The notes below the pieces were generated by a model. That model had not been told where the DNA came from. It was given only the letters and a program-made list of their open reading frames with translations, and searched no databases. From Oscillibacter sp. MSJ-31 (lineage in GTDB: Bacteria > Bacillota > Clostridia > Oscillospirales > Oscillospiraceae): 64,000 nucleotides of DNA. Positions 1 through 7,756 of the stretch are shown here, in pieces (the stretch's first letter is position 1; the number at the start of each line of letters is the position of its first letter). The position numbers and the translations under genes are program-made. The stretch covers positions 170,901-234,900 of the forward strand of contig NZ_JAHLPT010000003.1 in the NCBI RefSeq assembly GCF_018918025.1, in the 5' to 3' direction.

Positions 1-1538
1 CGCGCCATGCGGTTCGCCGCCGTGGTGTAGAAGCGGTTGAGCGCGAAAAACTCCCGGGGCGCGCCATCGGAGGCGATGGAGCCGTCGAAAAAGAGCGCGC
101 AGCGCTGCGCGTAGGCGGCGCAGAACTCCACGTCGTGGCTGACCAGAACGACGGTCACCCCCTGCGCGAGCAGATCATGCAGCAGCTCAGCCAGCTCCGC
201 CTTGAAGGCCGCGTCCAGTCCGCGCGTCGGTTCGTCGAGGAGCAGGATATCGGGCCGCGTGAGCAAAACCTTTGCCAGCGCCGCGCGCTGCTGCTCGCCG
301 CCGGAAAGGTCGTAGGGGTGACGGTCCAGCAGCGCGTCCAGACGGCAGAGTGCGGTGACGTAGGCGAGTATCGCCCCGTCGGAGACGATCTCGGCAAGGT
401 CCTCGCGCACGGTTTTTTTGGCAAAAAGCGTCTGCACCTCCTGGGGCAGGAGCGCCGTTTTGCCGGTGACGCGGACCTCTCCGCGATAGGGCTTTTGCAG
501 GCCAGCGAGCAGCTTGAGCGTGGTGGACTTGCCCGCGCCGTTGCCGCCGAGGATGGCGAAAAGCTCGCCCCGCCGCACCGTCAGCTCCAGCCCGCGCAGC
601 ACGTCCGGCGCGTCCGGCGTATATCGGAACCACGCATCCGAGACGGTTACGACCGTCTCCTCCGAGGGCGCGGGCAGCGGGCGCTCCGGCACGCTCTTGA
701 GGGGGTGCGAGGCGGCAAAGTCCGCCAGCCAGTCCCGCCCCTCACGCACGGAGACAGGACAGGGAAGGTCGTTCTCCACCGCCGCCCACACGCGCATGGC
801 GGCGGGCATGGCGCGGAACAGCTCGTGTCCCGCCGTGCGCAGCTGCGCGCCCACGGCGCGGGGCGCGCCGTCCGCGAGGACCGCCCCGCCGTCCAGCACA
901 ACGGCGCGGTCGGAGAGGGGCAGCGCCTCCTCCAGCCGCTGCTCGGAGAGCAGCACCGTTGTGCCCAGCTCCCGGTTGACCCGCGCGAGTGCGGCAAGGA
1001 AGTCCGCCGCCGCGATGGGGTCAAGCTGCGCGGTTGGCTCGTCTAAAATGAGCACGTCCGGCTGCAGGGTCAGCACGGCGGCCAGGTTCAAAAGCTGCTT
1101 CTGCCCGCCGGAGAGCGACGCCGCCTCCCTGTGGAACCAGCTCTCCATGCCGAAAAAGCCCGCCATCTCGGCGACGCGGCGGCGGATGGTGGGCGTATCG
1201 TACCCGAGGCTCTCCGGCCCGAAGGCCAGCTCGTGCCAGACCTTGTCGGTGACGATTTGGTTTTCCGGGCTTTGCTGCACAAAGCCGATGCGCTCCGCCT
1301 GCTCGCGCTGCGAAACGTCGGAGAGCGGGCGGGCGGCGAAAAGGACCGCGCCCCGGCGGACGCCGTTGGGCGCAAGCGCGGTCTTGAGCTGGCGGAGGAG
1401 CGTGCTTTTGCCGCTGCCGGAAAGCCCGCAGAGCGTGACGAATTCGCCCGCGCAGAGCGTCAGGCTCACATCCCGCAGGGCGGGCGCGAACTGCCCGGGG
1501 TAGGTAAAGGTCAGGTTTTCGACGCGATAGAGCTCCAT
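1..1538 (-). CDS. ECF transporter fused double ATPase (EcfA1A2 type), C-terminus cut off by window start
   Basis: Energy-coupling ATPase of an energy-coupling factor vitamin or metal importer, with two ABC domains in one chain. Visible are 512 codons open to the window edge. Domain 1 has Walker A GLSGSGKS at residues 38-45, an LSGGQ signature and Walker B LILDEPTAQLD. Domain 2 (from about residue 275) has GGNGAGKS, LSGGEQQRAA and LLLDEPTRGLD. Both sites look complete. The ATG at 1536-1538 is preceded by AAAGGAGG at good spacing and sits inside the last 28 bases of the T-component gene, so translation is probably coupled. Only the extreme C-terminus is likely missing, since the family is usually 480-570 residues. 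No substrate-binding S component is visible; it may follow beyond the window. Confidence 0.9.
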   Translation of the reverse strand, partial: MELYRVENLTFTYPGQFAPALRDVSLTLCAGEFVTLCGLSGSGKSTLLRQLKTALAPNGVRRGAVLFAARPLSDVSQREQAERIGFVQQSPENQIVTDKVWHELAFGPESLGYDTPTIRRRVAEMAGFFGMESWFHREAASLSGGQKQLLNLAAVLTLQPDVLILDEPTAQLDPIAAADFLAALARVNRELGTTVLLSEQRLEEALPLSDRAVVLDGGAVLADGAPRAVGAQLRTAGHELFRAMPAAMRVWAAVENDLPCPVSVREGRDWLADFAASHPLKSVPERPLPAPSEETVVTVSDAWFRYTPDAPDVLRGLELTVRRGELFAILGGNGAGKSTTLKLLAGLQKPYRGEVRVTGKTALLPQEVQTLFAKKTVREDLAEIVSDGAILAYVTALCRLDALLDRHPYDLSGGEQQRAALAKVLLTRPDILLLDEPTRGLDAAFKAELAELLHDLLAQGVTVVLVSHDVEFCAAYAQRCALFFDGSIASDGAPREFFALNRFYTTAANRMA

Positions 1539-2398
1539 GTGCGCGCCTCCTTTCTTTGCAGCAGCACCGGCGTCAGGCAGAGCAGAAAATACGCGAGCAG
1601 CACGCTCGCGAAATACGGCGTCAGCACGCCGCGCGCCGTGGGATAGTAGCGCCACTTCACGCCGCCGAGTGCCCAGCCCATGGCGATGTAAGCGCCGCAG
1701 AGCACCAGCCACAAAAGCAGCAGCCTGTCGCGGCGGCTGAAGCGGTAAAGGGAAAACGCCGTGCGGCCCGGCAGTCCGTAGCCGCGGCTTTTCATGCTGT
1801 CCGCCGTCTCCACGGCGTTCTCAAGGCTCCACGTCACCATGACGGAAAAGACCGTCACGGCGCTCTTGAGCTTTTGAAGCCGACCCTTTTCCGCGTACAG
1901 CCCCATGCCGCGACGCGCCGCTGTCACCTCGCGGAGCTTTGCCTGAAAGCGCGGCACAAAGCGCAGCGTCATGGAGAGCAGCAGCGAGAGCGCGGGCACG
2001 ACGCGCCCGAAAAGGTGCATGAGCTTATCCGAGGTCATGACTGTGTTCCAGCAGGAAAACCACAGCACCACGGCGGCGAGCATCGCCGCGGCGGCGAAGC
2101 CGTAGGCGATGGACTCCAGCGTCAGAGGGTTGCCCGAGGGCAGATAGGCCAGAATGGTCGCGCCCTCGTGGTTGAAGGCGAGGTTCACCAGCGCGGCGAG
2201 CAGCGCCGACGGCGCGAGCCAGCGCGCGGTGCGCCGCACCGCCGTGCCGCCGTTTAACTGCGCGGCGCACCGGAGCGCAGCACAGAGCGAGACGGCAATG
2301 CAGAGGGGGTGCAGGAAGAACATGGAAAACGTCAGCACCAGTACAAAGTACAGAAGGTTCACCGCCGGATGGCAGGCGAGAAAGGCGTGATGCTTCAT
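1511..2398 (-). CDS. ECF transporter T component (EcfT/CbiQ-like permease)
   Basis: Membrane scaffold that links the ATPases to an S component. 295 residues with about six hydrophobic segments. Two Ala/Arg/Gly coupling motifs, the regions that contact the ATPases in EcfT, are visible: TAARRGMG near residues 159-166 and ADSMKSRGYG near 199-208. The frame stays open upstream, but the start was placed at 2398 because this ATG overlaps the TGA of the lipoprotein gene as ATGA, typical of translational coupling. The 3' end overlaps the ATPase gene by 28 bases. Family assignment is firm; the transported substrate cannot be read from this protein and is inferred only from its neighbours. Confidence 0.88.
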   Translation of the reverse strand: MKHHAFLACHPAVNLLYFVLVLTFSMFFLHPLCIAVSLCAALRCAAQLNGGTAVRRTARWLAPSALLAALVNLAFNHEGATILAYLPSGNPLTLESIAYGFAAAAMLAAVVLWFSCWNTVMTSDKLMHLFGRVVPALSLLLSMTLRFVPRFQAKLREVTAARRGMGLYAEKGRLQKLKSAVTVFSVMVTWSLENAVETADSMKSRGYGLPGRTAFSLYRFSRRDRLLLLWLVLCGAYIAMGWALGGVKWRYYPTARGVLTPYFASVLLAYFLLCLTPVLLQRKEARTWSSIASKT

Positions 2399-3090
2399 GC
2401 GCCGAGCCCTCCGCCCACATCCGCGCCGAAGTCGCAGGTGTAGACCCACTCGACGGTGTCGCCGTCCGCGAGGGTATAACGCGAGCAGCCGTAGTTGGGA
2501 AATTCGCCGTTCACGCGGTACATCCAGCCCGAGCCCTCGCCGCAGTCGAACTCATAGAGGTTGCCGATGCCCTCGATGTAGGCGGACTGATAGACCGGCG
2601 TTTCGGAAAACTCCATGTGTATTTTGTTCTCGCGGCACACGCGCTTGAGCACGTCAAACACGCTCTCGCCCTCGGTAAATTCCACCGCGGTCGGAGCCAG
2701 CAGAACGCCGTCCGCAGGGATCAGGTCAGCCTTCTCCGCGTTGAGCCGGTCGAGATTTTCCAGAATCGCCGCGCAGGAGATGGAGACCGTACACGTCGGC
2801 GCGGCGTTCTCCGACGGTGTGTCCGTCTCGTCCGGCGAAGCAGGTGTGTCGGCCGTCTGTGACGGTGCTTCAGCCTGCTTCGACGGCTCGGCAGGAGTCT
2901 CCTCCTGCCGCTCGGTCTCGGATGGAGCGGACGTGGCGGGCGCATCCTGCGCCGCATCGGGCGCGGGCGTTTCGCTCTGCGCCGGCGTGGGTGTCGGCGT
3001 CGGCTCCGTCGTTTGTGCATTGCAGCCCGCAAGAGTGAATATCAGTGCAAGCGCCAGCAGCGCCGCACAAAGGCGCTTTGCCGTTTTCAT
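2395..3090 (-). CDS. Surface lipoprotein with DUF4430 (transcobalamin C-terminal-like) domain
   Basis: 231 residues. A signal peptide ends in lipobox LAGC with the lipidated Cys at residue 23. A Pro/Thr/Ser/Glu/Ala-rich linker spans about residues 26-100. The C-terminal domain (about 125-225) carries the DUF4430 pattern: SVFDVLKR, then GEGSGWMYRVNG, then a CSRYTLADGDTVEWVYT strand region. DUF4430 is the bacterial relative of the C-terminal beta domain of intrinsic factor and transcobalamin (established family relation); cobalamin binding here is inference. It overlaps the EcfT start by four bases and follows the toroid gene by 38 bases, so it is likely the membrane-anchored binding protein handing substrate to the ECF importer. 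Confidence 0.85.
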   Translation of the reverse strand: MKTAKRLCAALLALALIFTLAGCNAQTTEPTPTPTPAQSETPAPDAAQDAPATSAPSETERQEETPAEPSKQAEAPSQTADTPASPDETDTPSENAAPTCTVSISCAAILENLDRLNAEKADLIPADGVLLAPTAVEFTEGESVFDVLKRVCRENKIHMEFSETPVYQSAYIEGIGNLYEFDCGEGSGWMYRVNGEFPNYGCSRYTLADGDTVEWVYTCDFGADVGGGLGA

Positions 3091-3128
3091 GTCCGTCTCC
3101 CTCCTTTCTTTTCGGTGCTGCTATGCCA

Positions 3129-4682
3129 TCAGGCGGTAGGCTGCGTCAGCGCTGCCATCCGGTAGAAGCTGCTCTCGCCGCGCTCGGCGCGGACGAGCGA
3201 CGCGAGGGCGCAGGCTGCCTGCTCGCTTGCCATGAGATTCGTTTCCCCGCCGCGCTCGTGGCAGAAGCCGCCGTCTGCGTTCTGATAGGTCAGCAGCGCG
3301 TCAAGCACACTGTGCCCATTCTTCACGAAGCGGCTGTCGTCCGTGTCAAGGCCCAGCGCGTTGAGCGCAAGGAGCACCTGCGCGCAGCTCTCGGCATTCT
3401 CGCTCCCCCAGGAAGAGAAGCCGCCGTCCGCGTTCTGCATGGCGCTCAGGCACACAAGCGCGCGGTCGACTGCCGGCCGGACGCTGCTCTGCTCCCGATA
3501 CCTCGCCAGCGCCTGTAAGGCCATGGAGGTCAGGTCGGGATCGGCGTCCTCGCCCATGAAGCTCCAGCCGCCGTTTGCAAGCTGAGCGGCCAGGATAGCG
3601 TCCACATACAGCTGCCGCGTCGCCTGCGTGCTTGCCGCCGCGTTCTGCGGCATGGGATAGTCACGGCTGTCGAGCGCGAGGAGCGCGTAGATCACGCCGT
3701 TCACGCCCTGCGCCGCCGTCTTTTCGTAGTCGCCGAGCGGAAGCGTCAGATCATAGCCCGCGACGTCCCGCGCGTCCTTCCCGAGCGCGGAGAGCGCGAG
3801 GATGATGCGGCTGTACTCGGTGTACTTGCGCTCGCTGAGCACGCCCTTATTTTCACGCACGGTCTGCTCGAGCGCGGCGTAATAGTCGGTGAAATAAGCG
3901 GTCTCGGTGTCCGCGCCGCCGCGGGCGAGGGCGAGCACCGTCCACTCGCCGCCGAGACTGCCGTAGCGCGGCGCGCTCACGGCGGCGGTCAGGTAGGCCG
4001 ACGCACGGTCATAGGCGGTCTGTGCGGCGCTCTTGCTCGCGGTATCCTTGGGCAGCTCACAGAAGCGCCGGAGAATGATTGCCAGCTGCGCGCGCGTCGC
4101 GGTAAGCTGGGGGCTGAGCGTCGTTTCGCCCGTGCCGTTGAGGACACCCTTCATCACGCACCAGTGCATCGCCTCGTCCGCCCAATCGCTGATGCTGGCC
4201 GCATCGTCATAGCGCAGTGCGAAGTACCACGTTCCGGTAAAGCCCTGCCCCTGCGTTTTAATATAGCGGTAGAGGATCGCGGCGAGCTGCTCGCGCGTAA
4301 TGGCGTTGTTCGGGCCGAAGCTGCTCTCGGTATAGCCGGTAACGACGCCGGTCGAAGCCGCCCAGCGCACGGCCTCGCCGTACCACGCGCCCTCGTCCGC
4401 ATCGGCGTAGCGCATGGCATAGTTGACGACGGGACTGCCCGCGAGACGCCAGAGAATGGTGACGATCTGGCCGCGCATCGCTGTGCCGTCCGGCGCAAAC
4501 TCGCTCTCCGAAACGCCGGTCATAAGACCGTTTTCATAGACGTACTGCACCGCGTCCGCGTACCACGCGGCAGCGGGAACGTCGGCAAAGGACGGCGCAT
4601 TTTCCGCGGCGCGAGCCGCGGACGGCAGAAGGCCGACGGCCAGAGCGAGAGCTGTCAGCAGAGAGCATAACTGTTTTTTCAT
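3129..4682 (-). CDS. S-layer-anchored protein: three SLH domains plus prenyltransferase-like alpha/alpha toroid
   Basis: 517 residues. A signal peptide ends near AARA (about residue 25). Three SLH domains follow (about 30-72, 88-130, 155-200), recognisable by FADVPAAAWYADAV, YADADEGAWYGEAV and ISDWADEAMHW plus ITREQL-type helices; they bind cell-wall polymers. The remaining 300 residues form helical repeats of the terpenoid-cyclase/prenyltransferase toroid kind, with QLANGGW, QNADGGF and QNADGGF motifs. The N-terminal domain of intrinsic factor and transcobalamin has this same fold. Catalytic residues of true cyclases are not evident, so a binding role is more likely. It lies directly upstream of the DUF4430 lipoprotein and ECF genes. 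RBS is GGAAAGGGG before the ATG at 4682. Confidence 0.82.
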   Translation of the reverse strand: MKKQLCSLLTALALAVGLLPSAARAAENAPSFADVPAAAWYADAVQYVYENGLMTGVSESEFAPDGTAMRGQIVTILWRLAGSPVVNYAMRYADADEGAWYGEAVRWAASTGVVTGYTESSFGPNNAITREQLAAILYRYIKTQGQGFTGTWYFALRYDDAASISDWADEAMHWCVMKGVLNGTGETTLSPQLTATRAQLAIILRRFCELPKDTASKSAAQTAYDRASAYLTAAVSAPRYGSLGGEWTVLALARGGADTETAYFTDYYAALEQTVRENKGVLSERKYTEYSRIILALSALGKDARDVAGYDLTLPLGDYEKTAAQGVNGVIYALLALDSRDYPMPQNAAASTQATRQLYVDAILAAQLANGGWSFMGEDADPDLTSMALQALARYREQSSVRPAVDRALVCLSAMQNADGGFSSWGSENAESCAQVLLALNALGLDTDDSRFVKNGHSVLDALLTYQNADGGFCHERGGETNLMASEQAACALASLVRAERGESSFYRMAALTQPTA

Positions 4683-4745
4683 TGGAGGTTCCCCTTTCCT
4701 TGTAAGCGCCGCTCACGGGGCGATCTCCCCGGGCGCTGCGGTATG

Positions 4746-5780
4746 TCAGAACGGCAGGATGCCCATGAAATACTCCACGGCCAGCGCCACGAGGACGACG
4801 AGCGCGGAGATCAGGAAGCCGTGCACCATCGGCGCCGCGCCGGATTTCTTCATTTCGGCGAAGCTCGTGTTGAGTCCCACGGCGGCGAGCGCCGTGACCA
4901 TGAGGAACTTGCTGACCTTCTTGAGCGCCGCCGCGGCTGCCGCGGGGATCACGCCCACGCTGCTGAGCACCGCCATGGCGAGAAAGCCGAGAATGAACCA
5001 CGGAAAGACGCTCCTCCACCTGATCTGCACCGCGCCGCCGGACGCGGCGGCTTCCTTTTTCTTCAGGTGCATACTCACAAACGAGAACACCACCACCGTC
5101 GGGATGATGGCGAGCGTGCGCGTGAGCTTGACCATGGTGGCGAAGTCGCCCGCGCCCTCGCTGAAGGCATAGCCTGCGGCGACGACGCTGGAGGTGTCGT
5201 TGACTGCCGTGCCCGCCCACAGGCCGTAGGCCATGTCGGAAAGGCCCATCGCGCGGCCCATGATGGGAAAGAGCACGATCATCGCCATATCAAAGAGGAA
5301 GGTGGCGGAGAGGGCGTAGGCGATGTCGCTGTCCTTGGCGTCGATGACGGGTGCGACCGCCGCGATGGCGCTGCCGCCGCAGATGCCGGTGCCCGCGGAG
5401 ATGAGGTTCGAGAGCTTCCAGTCCAGACCCAGCGCGCGGCCGATGAAGTAGCCGCCGCCGAAGCAGGTAAGGAGCGTAAAGAGCATGACGGTCAGCGACA
5501 TTCTGCCGACGTTCAGGATGGTCGTGACATTCAGGCTCGCGCCGAGGAGAATGATGGCAAATTTCAGGATCTTCTTCGCCGTGAACTTCACGCCGGGCGT
5601 GGTGGTCCTGCCGGGCTTGCGGTAGCCGTTGATGAGCATACCGATGAACATGGCGATGACGGACGCGCCGATGACGTCGAACGGCAGCAGGGCCTCGATG
5701 CCCTTGGCGAGCAGCGCGATGACGAGCGCGAGCGCGAAGCCCGGCGCGTAGCTTTTGATTTGAGCGAGAATGGAGCGCAT
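4746..5780 (-). CDS. YeiH family (UPF0324) putative membrane exporter
   Basis: 344 residues, almost wholly hydrophobic, with about ten membrane segments. Recognisable family stretches are GASLNVTTILNVGR, GTGICGGSAIAAVAPVI and AGTAVNDTSSVVAAG, the last being a highly conserved YeiH signature. The family (Cons_hypoth698) is annotated as a putative sulfate exporter, but the substrate is not well established. The gene is 63 bases upstream of, and collinear with, the SLH/toroid gene, so it may share a transcript with the ECF locus. The gap holds only an imperfect GC-rich stem-loop without a T-tract. Start at 5780; the region upstream is shared with a divergent thioesterase gene. Confidence 0.88.
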   Translation of the reverse strand: MRSILAQIKSYAPGFALALVIALLAKGIEALLPFDVIGASVIAMFIGMLINGYRKPGRTTTPGVKFTAKKILKFAIILLGASLNVTTILNVGRMSLTVMLFTLLTCFGGGYFIGRALGLDWKLSNLISAGTGICGGSAIAAVAPVIDAKDSDIAYALSATFLFDMAMIVLFPIMGRAMGLSDMAYGLWAGTAVNDTSSVVAAGYAFSEGAGDFATMVKLTRTLAIIPTVVVFSFVSMHLKKKEAAASGGAVQIRWRSVFPWFILGFLAMAVLSSVGVIPAAAAAALKKVSKFLMVTALAAVGLNTSFAEMKKSGAAPMVHGFLISALVVLVALAVEYFMGILPF

Positions 5781-5827
5781 GGTGATCTGACCTCTCTTTG
5801 CCGGTAGTGATTTCTTTTGAATTTGCC

Positions 5828-5868
5828 TTGCAGGCCGCGCGCACTTCTGCTATGATCTTTGGCAGAAG
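5828..5868 (+). promoter_or_regulatory. Promoter of the thioesterase gene, with inverted repeat around the -10
   Basis: -35 TTGCAG at 5828-5833, a 17-base spacer, then -10 TATGAT at 5851-5856. A perfect 7-base inverted repeat, CTTCTGC (5844-5850) and GCAGAAG (5862-5868), brackets the -10 with 11 bases between the arms. This geometry suits a repressor operator; the regulator is unknown. Confidence 0.6.
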
Positions 5869-5899
5869 CACAGCCAAGGAGCAGAGGAGCACGATAGCT

Positions 5900-6298
5900 A
5901 TGATAGAGAATTATGCAGAAAAAATCAAGCACGAATCCAATGGATTTATCCGGCACAACGGCATCCGCATCGTTTCCGTTGATGAGGAAAGAAGCGTGCT
6001 GGAGGCCGAGATCACCGACAACAGCCGCAACGTTTGGGGCAGCGTCCACGGAGGCTTTCTCTACACGATGGCGGACACCGCCGCTGGAGCCTTTGCGCGC
6101 ATCAAGTACGGGCGGCGCAACGTCACGCTCAACGGCTCGATGAATTACCTGCGGCCCACCACGCGCAGCAGGACGTTGACGGCGGTCGGGCGCGAGATCA
6201 AGGTCGGCGGACACGTTGGCTTTTTTGAAGTCAATATCACCGACGACACCGGCGCGCTCGTCGCCTGCGCGCAGATGAATATGTATTTTCTGGATTGA
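5900..6298 (+). CDS. PaaI-family hotdog-fold acyl-CoA thioesterase
   Basis: 132 residues, the normal size for a single-hotdog thioesterase. The family signature is the loop and central helix reading VWGSVHGGFLYTMADTAAG, with the HGG turn and the acidic Asp on the helix; later strands (NVTLNGSMNYLRP) fit the fold. It probably hydrolyses a small or aromatic acyl-CoA; the substrate cannot be told. The frame is open further upstream, but the ATG at 5900 was chosen because AAGGAGCAGAGGAG lies just before it and the homologous region begins here. It is transcribed alone from its own promoter, divergent from yeiH, and ends at a terminator shared with the convergent exporter gene. Confidence 0.85.
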   Translation: MIENYAEKIKHESNGFIRHNGIRIVSVDEERSVLEAEITDNSRNVWGSVHGGFLYTMADTAAGAFARIKYGRRNVTLNGSMNYLRPTTRSRTLTAVGREIKVGGHVGFFEVNITDDTGALVACAQMNMYFLD

Positions 6299-6389
6299 AC
6301 GGATCGCTTTGAGGTCATGTTCTGCCATACCGGCAGGGTCGGGCGCAATGCCCGTCCCCTTTCTTCATTCCGCCGCGCGAAGAAAGAAT

Positions 6390-6422
6390 AAAGGGAAGAT
6401 ACGCAGCGCGTGTCTTCCCTTT
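6390..6422. terminator. Bidirectional terminator between thioesterase and Thr/Ser exporter
   Basis: Perfect 10-base stem AAAGGGAAGA (6390-6399) / TCTTCCCTTT (6413-6422) with a small inner ACGC/GCGT stem. T-rich sequence follows on both strands. It separates two convergent genes. Confidence 0.8.
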
Positions 6423-6435
6423 GCCTTATATTGCC

Positions 6436-7653
6436 TTATTTTTTCCGCTGCGCGGTGAACAGGCGAACGACGGATGAGACGAGCAGGATCGCGGCGGCGA
6501 TACTGCCGGCGATGCCTGCGGTGGCGAAGCCCCGCTGGAGGGCGAGCTGGGTGCTGCCGTTCAGCCCGAGGGACATGGTGTAGTAAATACCGGCGCCGGG
6601 CAGCAGCGGTACGGCGGAGATGACCTGATACGAGGTGACCGGATACTTGCGGGCGCGGGCCATGCCCTCGGCATAGACGGCGGCGACCGCGGCGGCGATG
6701 AAGTTTGCGCCGTAGGGACCGAGACCGAGCTCGCCGCACAGCAGATACGCCATCCACGTCACGACGCCGCCGAGCGCGCACAGGCAGCGCCCCCAGCCGT
6801 GGACGTTGAAGAGGATAACAAAGCCGGTGCAGGCGACCGCGATGGCGATGGCCTGAAGCCAGAAGGGATAGGAAAGCGTGCTGGCGGCGGTCTGGCCGTA
6901 GAGGGAGGATGTTATGTGCCACGCGGCCGCAGTGCCCATGGCGATGGCGAGCGCCGAGAGGAGCACCTGCACGATGCGATTGACGCCGGAGTTTGTGTCG
7001 CCGTAGATGATGTCGCGCATGGAGTTGGTGATGAGCAGACCGGGGACCAGGATCATCAGCGAGCCGATGATGACCGCGTCCGCATAGTCGACCAGCCCGA
7101 AGGCGGCGGCGAGGTAGGCGGGCACCGCCATGGCGAAGGCGGCGGCGATGGTGCTGAAAAAGGGGTTGGCCTCGAGCTTATCCATCCGGCGCGTGACAAA
7201 GCCGATGATAAGCCCCATCAGGCCCGCCCACAGGCTGTCGCGCAGGGTTCCGCCAAAGACGGGGCAGAAGCCGGACGCGGCAAGAAGATTGCCAAGGTAA
7301 TAAACGGGAACGGAATAGCTGCGGCGATCGTTTCTTGTCTCCTCCAGCCATTGCGCGGCAACGGCGGGGTCGGGCGTTTCGGCGCAGATGCGGCGCGAGA
7401 GCGCGTTGAGCCGCTCGACCGCGTCAAGATCGTTGCCGTGGAAGCCGACGCGCTTCATCACCATCAGCGGCTTGCCGTTGTCCGCCTCAAGGCTGACCAT
7501 GACGCAGTTGGGGATCGCAAAGGCCTCGCATTCGATGCCGTAGGCGGCGAGCACGCGGCGCATCGTCTCCTCGATGCGGAAGGTCTCCGCACCGCTGACG
7601 GCCAGCTCGTAGCCGATCTGCGCGGCCATATCCGTCAATAGATAATAGTCCAT
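6436..7653 (-). CDS. Threonine/serine exporter family protein (ThrE-like, both halves fused)
   Basis: 405 residues. The N-terminal ThrE domain (about 5-255) starts with a cytoplasmic region containing SGAETFRIEETM, the conserved family motif, and NSMRDIIYGDTNSG later. The C-terminal half (about 265-400) is the second hydrophobic ThrE domain. About ten membrane segments. The family exports threonine and serine, as shown for ThrE of Corynebacterium; substrate here is inferred. The start is ATG 7653 because AGGAG lies eight bases upstream; a GTG three codons earlier would overlap that RBS. The 5' leader begins with a strong stem-loop next to the RBS. Monocistronic, ending at a bidirectional terminator. 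Confidence 0.87.
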   Translation of the reverse strand: MDYYLLTDMAAQIGYELAVSGAETFRIEETMRRVLAAYGIECEAFAIPNCVMVSLEADNGKPLMVMKRVGFHGNDLDAVERLNALSRRICAETPDPAVAAQWLEETRNDRRSYSVPVYYLGNLLAASGFCPVFGGTLRDSLWAGLMGLIIGFVTRRMDKLEANPFFSTIAAAFAMAVPAYLAAAFGLVDYADAVIIGSLMILVPGLLITNSMRDIIYGDTNSGVNRIVQVLLSALAIAMGTAAAWHITSSLYGQTAASTLSYPFWLQAIAIAVACTGFVILFNVHGWGRCLCALGGVVTWMAYLLCGELGLGPYGANFIAAAVAAVYAEGMARARKYPVTSYQVISAVPLLPGAGIYYTMSLGLNGSTQLALQRGFATAGIAGSIAAAILLVSSVVRLFTAQRKK

Positions 7654-7667
7654 GAATATCACTCCTG

Positions 7668-7689
7668 CCGCCGTTTTGTGGAACGGCGG
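7668..7689 (-). promoter_or_regulatory. Stem-loop at the 5' end of the exporter mRNA
   Basis: Eight-base perfect stem CCGCCGTT (7668-7675) / AACGGCGG (7682-7689) with a six-base loop. It lies between the predicted transcription start near 7688 and the AGGAG of the exporter gene, so the transcript would begin with a hairpin touching its ribosome binding site. It may stabilise the mRNA or modulate initiation. Confidence 0.45.
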
Positions 7690-7694
7690 GCATT

Positions 7695-7723
7695 ATCTTA
7701 CTGCGAAAGCATTCCCCTGTCAA
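7695..7723 (-). promoter_or_regulatory. Sigma-A promoter of the Thr/Ser exporter gene
   Basis: On the minus strand: -35 TTGACA (7718-7723), a 17-base spacer, and -10 TAAGAT (7695-7700). The -35 lies immediately after the terminator of the preceding methyltransferase gene. Confidence 0.7.
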
Positions 7724-7756
7724 GAAGAGAAAACACCGCTTAAAAGGCGGCGTTTT
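7724..7756 (-). terminator. Terminator of the HAD-rsmI-methyltransferase operon, overlapping the stop codon
   Basis: Minus-strand stem AAAACGCCGC (7747-7756) / GCGGTGTTTT (7730-7739) with one G-U pair and a 7-base loop, followed by TCTCTTC. The upstream arm is made of the last sense codons of the methyltransferase gene and the loop contains its stop codon. Confidence 0.65.

Noticed and set aside
4683..4745. Possible cobalamin riboswitch before the toroid gene
   Set aside because: The gap is only 63 bases and lacks a B12-box-like sequence; the stem-loop there is too small.
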